Positions 5,538 to 13,845 of a DNA stretch of 14,050 nt are shown piece by piece. Source of the stretch: Amoebophilaceae bacterium (GTDB lineage: Bacteria; Bacteroidota; Bacteroidia; Cytophagales; Amoebophilaceae); contig JALRAY010000025.1 of assembly GCA_023257955.1 (NCBI GenBank), positions 1 to 14,050 on the forward strand, read 5' to 3'. Position 1 is the stretch's first letter. Each line of letters starts with the position of its first letter. Below the pieces are notes generated by a model. The model was not told where the DNA came from, did not search any database, and worked only from the letters and a program-made list of their open reading frames with translations. Made by a program: the position numbers and the translations under genes.

Positions 5538-7650
5538 GTAGGTATAATGTAATGGCAGTGCCTGGGGCAATCGTTGTGCCTGGCATAATGGATTGAGAGG
5601 TGATATAGCCACTAGCAGGGCCTTGTCTTTTGACCGTTATACCTCTGTTCTCCAAAATAAAGAGCGCGTCATTCAGGTTCATGCCAAAAAGGTCAGGGAT
5701 CTCTGTATCGCTACCAAGATTTTGTTTTTGATAACGTTTATGTTTGCCGTCTGGGATAACTTTTATCCATGTTGTTGCTGCTGTAGGAAATGATGCCGGA
5801 AGTTGTATTTGTAGCGCTTCGCTAATGATGATCCAGTCTTGTGGTAGGCATACTTGGTTCGTGGCAGGCAGGGTTGTTTTTTGTGTTGATGTTGTTGCTA
5901 CAGCAGGTGCGGATACCAAGTCCTTGCCTGCCAATCTATCGGCTATCTCTTTTACAACTGGTGCGGCTACTTGTCCTCCAAAGTGGAATTGTTCTCCTTG
6001 TGGATCGTCTACCACAACTATGCAGCTATAGCGGGGATTGTCTACTGGAAAGTATCCCACAAAGGAAGCGTAGGTGGCGCTGCTGTATTTGCCGTTGACT
6101 AGCTTATTGGAGGTTCCTGACTTGCCAGCTAGTTGATAAAAGCCATGTCTAAATTTGCTAGCTGTACCTCGCTCTACTACGCCTTCTAGCATCGTTTTGA
6201 GTTTGCTAAGGGTGCTATCGGAGCATATTTTCTCATTCAAAACACGACTCTGAAAGGTTTGCAAGGTTGTATTAGCGTTTTTGATTTCTTTAACAAGTAA
6301 AGGCTGAATCATCTTTCCTCCATTGGCTACCGCATTATAGAGCGTTAAGACTTGCAATGGGGATAGTTGTAACTCGTAGCCCATGGACATCCAAGGCAGC
6401 GTTACTTTACTCCAACTGGATTGGGAAGGGTGTTTTATTAATGGCATGCCTTCCCCTTTTAAGGGGAGTCCTAAGGGTTGATGGAGTCCTAGCTTGTATA
6501 TGTAGGCTAGAAAGCGCTCTGGATTGACCGAAAATTGATTATCTACGAGCTTAGCCAGGCCTATATTGGATGATTTTTCTAATACTTCTTGGATGGTTAG
6601 CACACCGTAGCCGTTTGTTTTCGCATCTCGCATGGTCAGTCCATAGAATTGATGTTTGCCATTCCCCGTATCTACGGTATCGGTTAGTTGCATGTTGGTT
6701 TCTTCTAGCAGGGCTAGCATGGCTACGAGTTTGAAGCTGGAGCCTGGTTCTGTAGTGCCATGGCTACCTATGGCGTAATTATACACTTCTTTGTATTGAT
6801 CGTTACCTACCTTGCTGAGGTTAACCATGGCTTTTATTTCCCCTGTTTGTACTTCCATCACGATGACTACACCGTAGTTAGCTTGGCTTTTTTGTAAGAC
6901 TTTAAGCAGGCTGGCATGGGCTACGTCTTGTAGGTGAATGTCTATGGTTGTGATAATATCGTAACCATGTATGGGATCTTTTGTGCTACTGTCGGTAATG
7001 ATTTTCCAGTTATCTCCGGCTAGTTTCTGGTATAAGGCTTTGCCAGGGATACCGCGAAGTGCTGTATCAAAACTGAGTTCTAGTCCTACGCCTTTGCCTT
7101 CTTTATTGATAAAACCTATCGTTCTGGCTCCTAGTTCTTGAAAGGGCTTAAAGCGCTTTTCTATCTTATTAAAGATAGCTCCTCCATGCAAACGGCCGTC
7201 TCTAAAAATAGGCCATTGACTGATCTGTTGCTTTTCTTGGTAGGTGACATGTTTGTTATTAAGTAGTAGATATCGCTTCCCCTTGGCACGCGCTTGAGTG
7301 ATGAGGGTTTGATAGGTTTGAGCAGGAAGGTCTCCATAGAAACTGTTTAGCTGATGGCTTAATGCAGATATCTGTTTGGAAAATGATTTTTCATTGATTA
7401 CGCAAGGGTCGATAGCTAACTCATAAAAGGGGAGCGAGGTGGCTAATAGATTTCCATCTTGTGCGTATATGCTGCCACGTGTGGGAGGGATGGGACGTAA
7501 GGCTAGTGTAATTTCTTTGGCGCGCTGTCTCCAGTGTTTGCCTTGGAAAATTTGTATATGGATTAATTTGCCAATGATAACTAGGCCAAAGATAAATAGA
7601 CTTAGAAAAGCAAGCCTAGTCCGCAATACAATGGTTTGTTTGGCATTCAT
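5533..7650 (-). CDS. ftsI: Class B penicillin-binding protein FtsI/PBP3 with C-terminal PASTA domain
   Basis: FtsI is the septal peptidoglycan transpeptidase of the divisome, anchored by one N-terminal membrane helix (about residues 11-33, basic residues before it). The dimerisation domain begins with the family block PPTRGSIYAQDGNLLA at 55-70. The transpeptidase domain carries all three active-site motifs: S304-x-x-K307 in EPGSSFKL, S360-S361-N362, and K510-S511-G512-T513. A PASTA domain (residues about 650-705, IPDLFGMNLNDALFILENRG and the following PGT..APGTAITLYLQ) closes the 705-residue protein, as usual for Bacteroidota FtsI. The gene is not in a division/cell-wall cluster here: no mraW, ftsL or murE adjoins, and the upstream neighbour is an amidase ending in a terminator, so it must have its own promoter in 7651-7798. 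All catalytic residues are present, so the enzyme should be active if lipid II is supplied. Confidence 0.95.
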   Translation of the reverse strand: MNAKQTIVLRTRLAFLSLFIFGLVIIGKLIHIQIFQGKHWRQRAKEITLALRPIPPTRGSIYAQDGNLLATSLPFYELAIDPCVINEKSFSKQISALSHQLNSFYGDLPAQTYQTLITQARAKGKRYLLLNNKHVTYQEKQQISQWPIFRDGRLHGGAIFNKIEKRFKPFQELGARTIGFINKEGKGVGLELSFDTALRGIPGKALYQKLAGDNWKIITDSSTKDPIHGYDIITTIDIHLQDVAHASLLKVLQKSQANYGVVIVMEVQTGEIKAMVNLSKVGNDQYKEVYNYAIGSHGTTEPGSSFKLVAMLALLEETNMQLTDTVDTGNGKHQFYGLTMRDAKTNGYGVLTIQEVLEKSSNIGLAKLVDNQFSVNPERFLAYIYKLGLHQPLGLPLKGEGMPLIKHPSQSSWSKVTLPWMSMGYELQLSPLQVLTLYNAVANGGKMIQPLLVKEIKNANTTLQTFQSRVLNEKICSDSTLSKLKTMLEGVVERGTASKFRHGFYQLAGKSGTSNKLVNGKYSSATYASFVGYFPVDNPRYSCIVVVDDPQGEQFHFGGQVAAPVVKEIADRLAGKDLVSAPAVATTSTQKTTLPATNQVCLPQDWIIISEALQIQLPASFPTAATTWIKVIPDGKHKRYQKQNLGSDTEIPDLFGMNLNDALFILENRGITVKRQGPASGYITSQSIMPGTTIAPGTAITLYLQ

Positions 7651-7798
7651 GTAGATGGGGGATCAGCAGGTTGGTGGAGGTAAATGGTAGAGGCTCATGT
7701 GTATGCTGTAGCTATTAGAGAAAGAAATTTTTTGATATATCGGCCTGTCATTGATTTAAACATATTGTGATTATATGACGTATGGCAAAAATAAAACC

Positions 7799-7826
7799 CC
7801 ATTATCCTGCAGCTGAGGGATAATGG
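7799..7826 (-). terminator. Rho-independent terminator of the amidase gene
   Basis: CCATTATCC at 7799-7807 and GGATAATGG at 7818-7826 form a perfect 9-bp stem with a 10-base loop. Read on the minus strand, the stem is followed by GGTTTTATTTTTG, a good T-rich tract. It begins 32 bases after the amidase stop codon and separates that gene from ftsI. The T-tract also contains TATTTTTG, which fits TAnnTTTG and could double as an ftsI promoter element. Confidence 0.8.
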
Positions 7827-7858
7827 AGTGCAAATAAAACTTTGTTCATCTAAATAAT

Positions 7859-9310
7859 TTAACAGTATTTCTCTACTAAAACAGCCAAGGCCTTGATTGT
7901 GCCCTCATCAATATCCCCTGAAATATTCTCAGGCCTAAAATGCATTTGGAATGCTTTAATCGCATCTTTTGTTGCGTAATCTAATTCACCAGATTGCGGG
8001 CAAGCATAACCATATTTCTCCAAATGTTCCTGTACCCATGGAACGGATCTAGGATCTTTAAAATCAGGTAGCGTTAACTTGCAATCATGCTCAGTATCAG
8101 GATAGGCCCCAATGTTAAAATCTTGATAGAATTTTTCCGAAGGGAATAAAGGTCCTGGATCACTTTTTCTACCAACAGCTGAATCACTATGTCCGATTAC
8201 ATTTCTAGGATCAATTTCGTAATATGCCTGAAAGTGTTGTAACATTTTTCTGACAGCGTCTTCTTGAGGTGCAGTAAACGGGAACCACTTTCTTGGATCT
8301 CCATCACGAGTAATTGTCTTACTCAAATCTTGCTCTTCATAGCCCTTCCCCTTTTCCACATAGCCAAAATTTGCTATTTCTATACCAAGTGTCCAAGCAT
8401 TTACATCTTTTCTTCCACGCCAACTACCCAAACCTGCATGATGTGTTCTCAAAGCTGGATCACTAAAGCAAATAACATTGCCATCTGGATCTACTAAATA
8501 GTGTGCACTTACCTGATAAGCTAAATTTCTAAAAGTATTTACACATGACTGAGTACTAACAGCTGTATAATGGACAAGGATTCCTTCAATGCGTGCAGGG
8601 AATCTAGGCATCTCATGATCATTTGGCAATACGCGTAAAGTAACATTATGTGTAGGGCAATACGTTATTGATTTCTCAAAACCATGTTGTGATAGACAAG
8701 CATACAAAGGGCTATTGGATGGATAGCCCTTATCATTTCCTATTCTTAAAGTTTGGAACGCACGAGAAACATTAACCATAAGGTCTTGGAAAATGTAACA
8801 AAGGCTATTAAACAACTCTTCTTCTTTGCTTGTAGGCTTTTTTTGAGACAGGTAGCTGACCAATGCTTCATTATCTAACTCTGGTTTTGAATTTCTTATG
8901 TATTTCCAAAAAAATTCTTCAAAAAAATTCCTACCATCATGCTCCAGGGCTTTGCATTGATTTAATCTCCTTATTGCAGCAGGAACCTCTTCCATGAATA
9001 TTTTATCAAAAACCTCTTTAAATTCAGTATATCTTTCTTTTTCTTTCATTTGCAAAATATCTTTATTAAATTTTGCAAAAGCTGCATCAATTTCCTGATT
9101 TTTCTTACGAGGTAATTCGATTCTTGGATCTCTTACTTCCTCCAAAGGTCCCGAAGCCCCCACATCTTCTGTTTCAGGTTCTATGCTTATAATAAATGAG
9201 GATTGTACACCTGGTACGCTTGGTGTGCCCTGTTCAACTCCTCTACATCCCTGAACACAAATGAATGATATGATACTTATTAGTAGAAAAAATCTATTTC
9301 TATTATTCAT
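7859..9310 (-). CDS. AmiD-like N-acetylmuramoyl-L-alanine amidase lipoprotein with peptidoglycan-binding domain and long extra N-terminal domain
   Basis: This is a zinc amidase that cuts the bond between MurNAc and L-Ala. Residues 1-22 are a lipoprotein signal with lipobox VQGC (Cys22). Residues about 238-405 are an Amidase_2/PGRP-fold domain with the AmiD pattern complete: His247 (LVHYT), His374 and Asp384 (in HSDSAVGRKSDPGPLF) as zinc ligands, and Glu311 (GIEIANFG) and Lys382 as catalytic residues. Residues about 414-481 are a peptidoglycan-binding domain ending with the AmiD hallmark AFQMHFRP (453-460). E. coli AmiD is about 276 residues; this one has 483. The excess is a charged, helical region (about 23-235) between lipid anchor and catalytic domain that I do not recognise. 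The gene follows recA after 78 bases and ends at its own terminator. The closest remembered relatives are proteobacterial, so lateral origin is possible but unproven. Likely roles are wall turnover or recycling at the outer membrane. Confidence 0.9.
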   Translation of the reverse strand: MNNRNRFFLLISIISFICVQGCRGVEQGTPSVPGVQSSFIISIEPETEDVGASGPLEEVRDPRIELPRKKNQEIDAAFAKFNKDILQMKEKERYTEFKEVFDKIFMEEVPAAIRRLNQCKALEHDGRNFFEEFFWKYIRNSKPELDNEALVSYLSQKKPTSKEEELFNSLCYIFQDLMVNVSRAFQTLRIGNDKGYPSNSPLYACLSQHGFEKSITYCPTHNVTLRVLPNDHEMPRFPARIEGILVHYTAVSTQSCVNTFRNLAYQVSAHYLVDPDGNVICFSDPALRTHHAGLGSWRGRKDVNAWTLGIEIANFGYVEKGKGYEEQDLSKTITRDGDPRKWFPFTAPQEDAVRKMLQHFQAYYEIDPRNVIGHSDSAVGRKSDPGPLFPSEKFYQDFNIGAYPDTEHDCKLTLPDFKDPRSVPWVQEHLEKYGYACPQSGELDYATKDAIKAFQMHFRPENISGDIDEGTIKALAVLVEKYC

Positions 9311-9388
9311 AATATTTTATTCTGAATAATTAATGTTACACTATTAAAAATTTTATCATACAATTGTACCTATAATCAAGCTTCATTG

Positions 9389-10462
9389 CTACTTTGAGAC
9401 CTCTTCTTGGCTAGCATCAGCGGTAGAAGGTACTTGTTCTATCACAGAGCCCGTATTTATTTTTTGCTTAATTTGGGTAGTTAGCTGATTGACTAGTTCT
9501 GGATTATCTTGCAATAAGGTTTTGACGGCGTCTCTTCCTTGTGCAAGCTTATTACCTTCATAAGAAAACCAAGAGCCTGCTTTTTGTATGATGCCTAGTT
9601 CTACGCCTAAATCTATTATTTCTCCAATCTTAGAAATACCTTCCCCATACATGATATCAAACTCTACTACCTTGAACGGTGGCGCCACTTTGTTTTTCAC
9701 AACCTTCACACGTGTTCGGTTACCTGTCATATTGCCTTCATTATCTTTAATAGCCGCAACTTTGCGGATATCTAACCTTACGGAGGCGTAAAATTTTAAT
9801 GCATTACCGCCAGTTGTTGTTTCGGGGTTACCAAACATAACACCTATTTTTTCCCGTAATTGGTTGATGAATATGCAAACGCAGCCTGTTTTATTAATAA
9901 CGCCAGTCAATTTACGCAGGGCTTGTGACATCAGTCTGGCTTGTAATCCCATTTTGCTATCTCCCATATCGCCTTCCAATTCTCCTTTAGGCACCAAGGC
10001 TGCAACGGAATCTATTACAATAATATCAATAGCACTAGACCGTATGAGGTGTTCTGCAATTTCTAGCGCTTGTTCTCCATTATCTGGTTGCGCTATGTAT
10101 AAGTTCTCTGTATCTATGCCTAGTTTTTCTGCGTATCCTTTGTCAAAAGCATGTTCTGCGTCGATAAACGCTGCCATGCCTCCTTCTTTTTGTGCCTCTG
10201 CTACACATTGTAAGCTTAGTGTTGTTTTGCCGGATGACTCTGGCCCATAGACTTCAATAATTCTGCCTTTGGGTAAGCCGCCAATTCCTAATGCAATATC
10301 TAAGCTTAGGGAGCCGGTAGATGTAGCTGGAATATCGACTACTTTATCATCACTTAATTTCATGATGGTGCCTTTGCCATAGGTTTTTTCGAGCTTATCA
10401 ACGGTAGACTTCAGCGCTTGCAGTTTTTCTTGATTATTATTTAGGGTTGTGTTATTGTTCAT
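9389..10462 (-). CDS. recA: Recombinase RecA
   Basis: RecA is the DNA-dependent ATPase that forms filaments on single-stranded DNA for homologous pairing, repair and, where LexA exists, SOS induction. The length of 357 residues is normal. Walker A is GPESSGKT at 73-80, the catalytic-Glu block DAEHAFD at 101-107 and Walker B IDIIVIDS at 145-152. The loop 2 region contains MFGNPETTTGGNALKFYAS at 209-227, fully conserved. The C-terminal end is acidic and variable as usual. It starts with ATG 10462, supported by alignment of the 'LQALKSTVDKLEKTYGKGTI' block near the N-terminus. I see no SOS-type operator that I can identify in the 10463-10606 spacer, only a Bacteroidota-like promoter octamer. The gene lies downstream of gyrB on the same strand with a 144-base gap. 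Confidence 0.98.
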   Translation of the reverse strand: MNNNTTLNNNQEKLQALKSTVDKLEKTYGKGTIMKLSDDKVVDIPATSTGSLSLDIALGIGGLPKGRIIEVYGPESSGKTTLSLQCVAEAQKEGGMAAFIDAEHAFDKGYAEKLGIDTENLYIAQPDNGEQALEIAEHLIRSSAIDIIVIDSVAALVPKGELEGDMGDSKMGLQARLMSQALRKLTGVINKTGCVCIFINQLREKIGVMFGNPETTTGGNALKFYASVRLDIRKVAAIKDNEGNMTGNRTRVKVVKNKVAPPFKVVEFDIMYGEGISKIGEIIDLGVELGIIQKAGSWFSYEGNKLAQGRDAVKTLLQDNPELVNQLTTQIKQKINTGSVIEQVPSTADASQEEVSK

Positions 10463-10549
10463 AATGGTGATTTTTGCTTAACCCGCAATAGTCACTAAGC
10501 TATAGTTGTATTGCGTAATGATGATAGTAGTCTCTCTAAACTGAGTAAG

Positions 10550-10557
10550 CAAAGATA
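10550..10557 (-). promoter_or_regulatory. Candidate -7 promoter element (TATCTTTG) of recA
   Basis: TATCTTTG on the minus strand fits the Bacteroidota -7 consensus TAnnTTTG and lies 88 bases upstream of the recA ATG. The same octamer precedes the Rpn gene at almost the same distance. A -33 TTTG partner is not evident. Confidence 0.35.
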
Positions 10558-10592
10558 GTAACTACAGTGCTATCTCCACATACTACCTGATA

Positions 10593-10616
10593 GGATATTT
10601 ATAAGGTTAAATATCC
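10593..10616 (-). terminator. 9-bp hairpin overlapping the gyrB stop
   Basis: GGATATTTA at 10593-10601 and TAAATATCC at 10608-10616 are exact reverse complements with a 6-base loop. The gyrB stop (10609-10607) lies at the edge of the stem. The stem is AT-rich and no T-run follows on the minus strand, so it is a weak terminator candidate or a 3' mRNA stabiliser. Confidence 0.35.
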
Positions 10617-12559
10617 ACTTGCGCGTATTTGGCATGCGATTCTATAAACTCTCTTCTAGGAGGCACATCATCACCCATCAACATAGAAAAGAAGTAGTCT
10701 GCTTCTGCGGCAGATTCTATGCTTACTTTTTTTAAGGTTCTAGCATCTTTGTCCATGGTCGTTGTCCAGAGCTGTTCGGCATTCATTTCTCCTAACCCTT
10801 TATAACGTTGTACGTTCACAGCATCCACTTTGTTGTCTTTGGAAAAATCCTGTACGGCAGCCATGCGATCTTCTTCTGTCCAACAGTATCTGGAATCTTT
10901 GCCTCTTTTTACATTGTATAAAGGAGGCAAGGCTATATAGAGGTATCCTTTTTCGATCAAGGGTTGTAGGTAGCGGTAGAAGAATGTGAGGATGAGAGTA
11001 CGAATATGGCTGCCGTCTACGTCGGCATCAGTCATGATGATGATTTTGTGATACCTGAGTTTTTCTAGGTTGAGGGCTTTGTTATCTTCTGCAGTACCAA
11101 AGGTGATACCGAGGGCCATAATCATGTTGCGCAACTGTTCATTGTCGTATATCCTATGCTCTTGTGCTTTTTCTACGTTGAGAATCTTACCGCGTAGGGG
11201 TAAGATAGCTTGGAATTTTCTGTCTCTGGCTTGCTTGGCAGTACCTCCTGCAGAATCTCCTTCCACGAGGAATAATTCACACACGAGGGGATCGTTATCG
11301 GAGCAATCGGCTAATTTGCCTGGTAGCCCCCCTCCTGTTAGGACATTTTTACGTTGTACCATCTCACGTGCTTTTCGAGCAGCCTGTCGTGCTTGTGCTG
11401 CAATGATCACTTTGGAAACGATTGTTTTTGCTTCCTGTGGATTTTCTTCTAGAAAAGTCTGCAAAGCTTCATTAACACATGTTTCTACTGCCCCTTGTAC
11501 GTCTGCATTGCCTAACTTCGTTTTAGTTTGCCCTTCAAATTGAGGTTCCGCTACTTTGACTGAGATAACAGCGGTGAGTCCTTCTCGAAAGTCGTCTCCA
11601 ATAATTTCCACTTTGGCTTTTTCTAGCAGATTAGATTTTTCAGCATATGTCTTTAATGTTCTGGTGAGCGCTTTTCTAAAACCTGTCACATGGGTACCGC
11701 CTTCAATGGTGTTGATGTTATTAACATAAGAAACCACGTTCTCCGTATACCCTTTGTTATAGCTGAGGGCTATTTGTACAGGTACTTCATTCTTCTCCCC
11801 TTCTATTTGAATAGGAGTTGGGATGATTTTTTCTCGGTTTTGATCTAGGTGCTCCACAAATTCTTTGAGTCCCCCTGCGGAATGGAAGGTTTGTTGTAAG
11901 TCATTGCCTGCCTCGTCTTTGGAGCGGGAGTCGATAAGTTCTAAGGTGAGGCCTGCATTCAGATAGGCTAGTTCTCGCAACCGCGCAGCAATGGTGTTGT
12001 AGTTGTAGGTGGTGGTGGTGAAAATGGTATCATCAGGTTTAAAGTGAATGGTAGTACCTTGTTGTTCTGTAGCCCCTATTTCTTTGACAGCTGCTAGGGC
12101 CGCACCACGGGAATAGCTTTGCTCATATTGCTTGCCTTCGCGGCATACAGTAGCTTTTAGGTGGGTGGAAAGTGCGTTTACACAGGAAATACCTACACCA
12201 TGTAATCCTCCAGATACTTTGTAGGAGCCCTTATCAAACTTTCCCCCTGCATGCAAGACAGTCATCACCACTTCTAAGGCAGATCTTTTTTCTTTGGCAT
12301 GCATATCTACGGGAATTCCTCTGCCATTATCTGTTACGGTAATAGAATTATCTTCATGAACTTGCACTTTGATGTGGGTGCAAAAACCGGCTAATGATTC
12401 ATCGATGGCATTATCAACGACTTCCCAGACGAGGTGGTGGAGTCCCTTTACATCTATATCTCCAATATACATGGCAGGACGTTTGCGGACGGCTTCGAGG
12501 CCTTCTAAGACTTGTATACTATCTGCAGTATATACATTGTTGGGTTTGTTTTCTGGCAT
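10607..12559 (-). CDS. gyrB: DNA gyrase subunit B
   Basis: GyrB is the ATPase subunit of gyrase, which introduces negative supercoils together with GyrA. From ATG 12559 the protein has 650 residues, the usual Bacteroidota length, starting MPENKPNNVYTADSIQVLEG. The GHKL ATPase domain shows EVVDNAIDESLAG, DNGRGIPVD and GGLHGVGISCVNAL. The Toprim domain shows LVEGDSAGGTAKQARDR and the metal-binding TDADVDGSHIRTLIL. The end shows QRYKGLGEMNAEQLW and LMGDDVPPRREFIE. These favour GyrB over ParE. An upstream TTG (12709) would extend the frame by 50 residues. I reject it because the added segment has no family counterpart and the TTG lies inside a promoter-like TAAATTTG. The gene diverges from menA. 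Confidence 0.97.
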   Translation of the reverse strand: MPENKPNNVYTADSIQVLEGLEAVRKRPAMYIGDIDVKGLHHLVWEVVDNAIDESLAGFCTHIKVQVHEDNSITVTDNGRGIPVDMHAKEKRSALEVVMTVLHAGGKFDKGSYKVSGGLHGVGISCVNALSTHLKATVCREGKQYEQSYSRGAALAAVKEIGATEQQGTTIHFKPDDTIFTTTTYNYNTIAARLRELAYLNAGLTLELIDSRSKDEAGNDLQQTFHSAGGLKEFVEHLDQNREKIIPTPIQIEGEKNEVPVQIALSYNKGYTENVVSYVNNINTIEGGTHVTGFRKALTRTLKTYAEKSNLLEKAKVEIIGDDFREGLTAVISVKVAEPQFEGQTKTKLGNADVQGAVETCVNEALQTFLEENPQEAKTIVSKVIIAAQARQAARKAREMVQRKNVLTGGGLPGKLADCSDNDPLVCELFLVEGDSAGGTAKQARDRKFQAILPLRGKILNVEKAQEHRIYDNEQLRNMIMALGITFGTAEDNKALNLEKLRYHKIIIMTDADVDGSHIRTLILTFFYRYLQPLIEKGYLYIALPPLYNVKRGKDSRYCWTEEDRMAAVQDFSKDNKVDAVNVQRYKGLGEMNAEQLWTTTMDKDARTLKKVSIESAAEADYFFSMLMGDDVPPRREFIESHAKYAQVDI

Positions 12560-12706
12560 ATGTTTTCTGATTTTATATTCTTTGTATAAAGCTACATGAA
12601 ATTTTTGGAAGAACGAGCATCTTCTCGATAGTATGCGGAAGGCTTGTATCATCTTTCCCTTTATCTTCCTGTTGCTACTTGCAAGGGTTGGTATTTTGCT
12701 TGCAAA

Positions 12707-12714
12707 CAAATTTA
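12707..12714 (-). promoter_or_regulatory. Candidate -7 promoter element (TAAATTTG) of gyrB
   Basis: On the minus strand TAAATTTG matches TAnnTTTG about 150 bases upstream of the chosen gyrB ATG, implying a leader of roughly 140 bases. No clear -33 element is seen. Its presence here supports the downstream ATG as the translation start. Confidence 0.35.
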
Positions 12715-12819
12715 TGAGCTTTTTCCGATTCTCGGTGGTTTATCTTCCTAGCGTATGTCGATTTTAGGGAAAATCTCGCTTATAGACTATGGCATAAGTT
12801 ATAAGTTATGAAAAAGGAG

Positions 12820-12827
12820 TAGCTTTG
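12820..12827 (+). promoter_or_regulatory. Candidate -7 promoter element (TAGCTTTG) of menA
   Basis: TAGCTTTG on the plus strand fits TAnnTTTG, 82 bases before the preferred menA start. A tandem ATAAGTT pair (12794-12807) lies just upstream. The gyrB-menA spacer (12560-12848) otherwise holds only these promoter-like sites. Confidence 0.3.
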
Positions 12828-12908
12828 TGTGCTTCTTAAAGCGCTGCAATGCAACTGTATTGTTATTTGCAAGAGGGGCTTTATATCACTTTATCTACAT
12901 TATTTGCA

Positions 12909-13814
12909 ATGCATCCATCTCCGATACATACTTGGCTGACGGCACTACGTCTACCTACCATTCTTTTAGCTACCTCTAGTGTGATGATGGGTAGCGCGTT
13001 GGCGATACAAGCGCATCAATGGCACCCTGCTATTAGTTTCTTGGCGTGGATTACAGCCTCGCTGCTACAATTAATCACTAACCTGGCTAACGACTATGGT
13101 GATTTTGAACGTGGTGCTAATGTAGATAAAAGAGTCTCTGCAGCGGGTACACATGGGCTTACGTTAACACAAATCCGCCGTACTTTAGTGCTATTGGTGG
13201 TTTTGGCGATTGTCTTTGGGTTGATTTTATTGGGAGTAGCTAAGTATATGGCTCATTTACCTACGCCTTGCTCATTGCGTTTTTTGTTCTTGGGCGGCTT
13301 ATCTATTGTGGCAGCTATAGCGTATACCATGGGAACTAAACCATATGCGTATATGGGGTTAGGAGATGTATCGGTATTTTTCTTCTTTGGCATTGTGGGC
13401 GTGGCAGGCACTGCTTACTTGCATCAGCCGGTGTTGTATGCGGATTATGCCTTACCGATGATAGCATCTGGCTGCTTTGCCGTAGCGGTGCTGAATGTGA
13501 ACAATATTAGGGATATAGCGTCCGATAAGCAGGTAGCTAAAAATACCTTAGTGGTACGTTTGGGGCGAAGGTTTGGGATATGCTATCAGTGGTCTTTACT
13601 CCTGAGTGGTATGGGCGCTTTATTGCTTTTTACCTATTGGCATTATCACAGTTATTGGCAATGGCTGTATGTCGTTACTTTTCCATTGCTTATCCGGAAT
13701 GGTATCCTGACAATGGTGCGCCCAGCGGAAAAGCTCACGCAGGTGTTGCAAAACCTAGTCTTACTGATTTTTTGCACTACTGTATTATTCACCATAGGCA
13801 TTGCATTAGTGTGA
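12909..13814 (+). CDS. menA: 1,4-dihydroxy-2-naphthoate polyprenyltransferase MenA
   Basis: MenA is an integral-membrane UbiA-superfamily prenyltransferase. It attaches the polyprenyl chain to 1,4-dihydroxy-2-naphthoate, the membrane step of menaquinone synthesis. From ATG 12909 it has 301 residues, close to E. coli MenA (308). The first Asp-rich site is NLANDYGDFERGANVD (residues 58-73 from this start), the second NVNNIRDIASDKQVAKNTL (196-214). The block YTMGTKPYAYMGLGD (139-153) followed by a phenylalanine-rich helix is also typical, and about eight to nine membrane helices are apparent. An in-frame ATG at 12849 would add 20 residues (MQLYCYLQEG...) not expected at the family N-terminus, which normally begins just before 'TWLTALRLPTI', so I prefer 12909. 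No other men gene is in view. Retention of MenA implies use of menaquinone, or uptake of its precursor, in an organism of otherwise reduced appearance. Confidence 0.92.
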   Translation: MHPSPIHTWLTALRLPTILLATSSVMMGSALAIQAHQWHPAISFLAWITASLLQLITNLANDYGDFERGANVDKRVSAAGTHGLTLTQIRRTLVLLVVLAIVFGLILLGVAKYMAHLPTPCSLRFLFLGGLSIVAAIAYTMGTKPYAYMGLGDVSVFFFFGIVGVAGTAYLHQPVLYADYALPMIASGCFAVAVLNVNNIRDIASDKQVAKNTLVVRLGRRFGICYQWSLLLSGMGALLLFTYWHYHSYWQWLYVVTFPLLIRNGILTMVRPAEKLTQVLQNLVLLIFCTTVLFTIGIALV

Positions 13815-13845
13815 TTGCAGGCGTAAACAAACATGCCATTGCCTG

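Noticed and set aside
5841..6098. Overlapping plus-strand open frames opposite ftsI, and similar ones opposite lpxB, recA and gyrB
   Set aside because: Their products are cysteine-rich or low in sense, with no motifs, lying wholly inside well-identified genes on the other strand; they are antisense shadows.
12560..12709. 50-residue N-terminal extension of GyrB from a TTG at 12709
   Set aside because: It has no family counterpart, starts with a rare codon and overlaps a promoter-like TAAATTTG; ATG 12559 gives the standard GyrB N-terminus.
12827..12979. Small open frame starting at GTG 12827 with AAGGAG seven bases upstream, overlapping the menA start
   Set aside because: The Shine-Dalgarno spacing is attractive, but Bacteroidota rarely rely on it. 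The 50-codon product looks like an out-of-frame reading of the menA leader and N-terminus.
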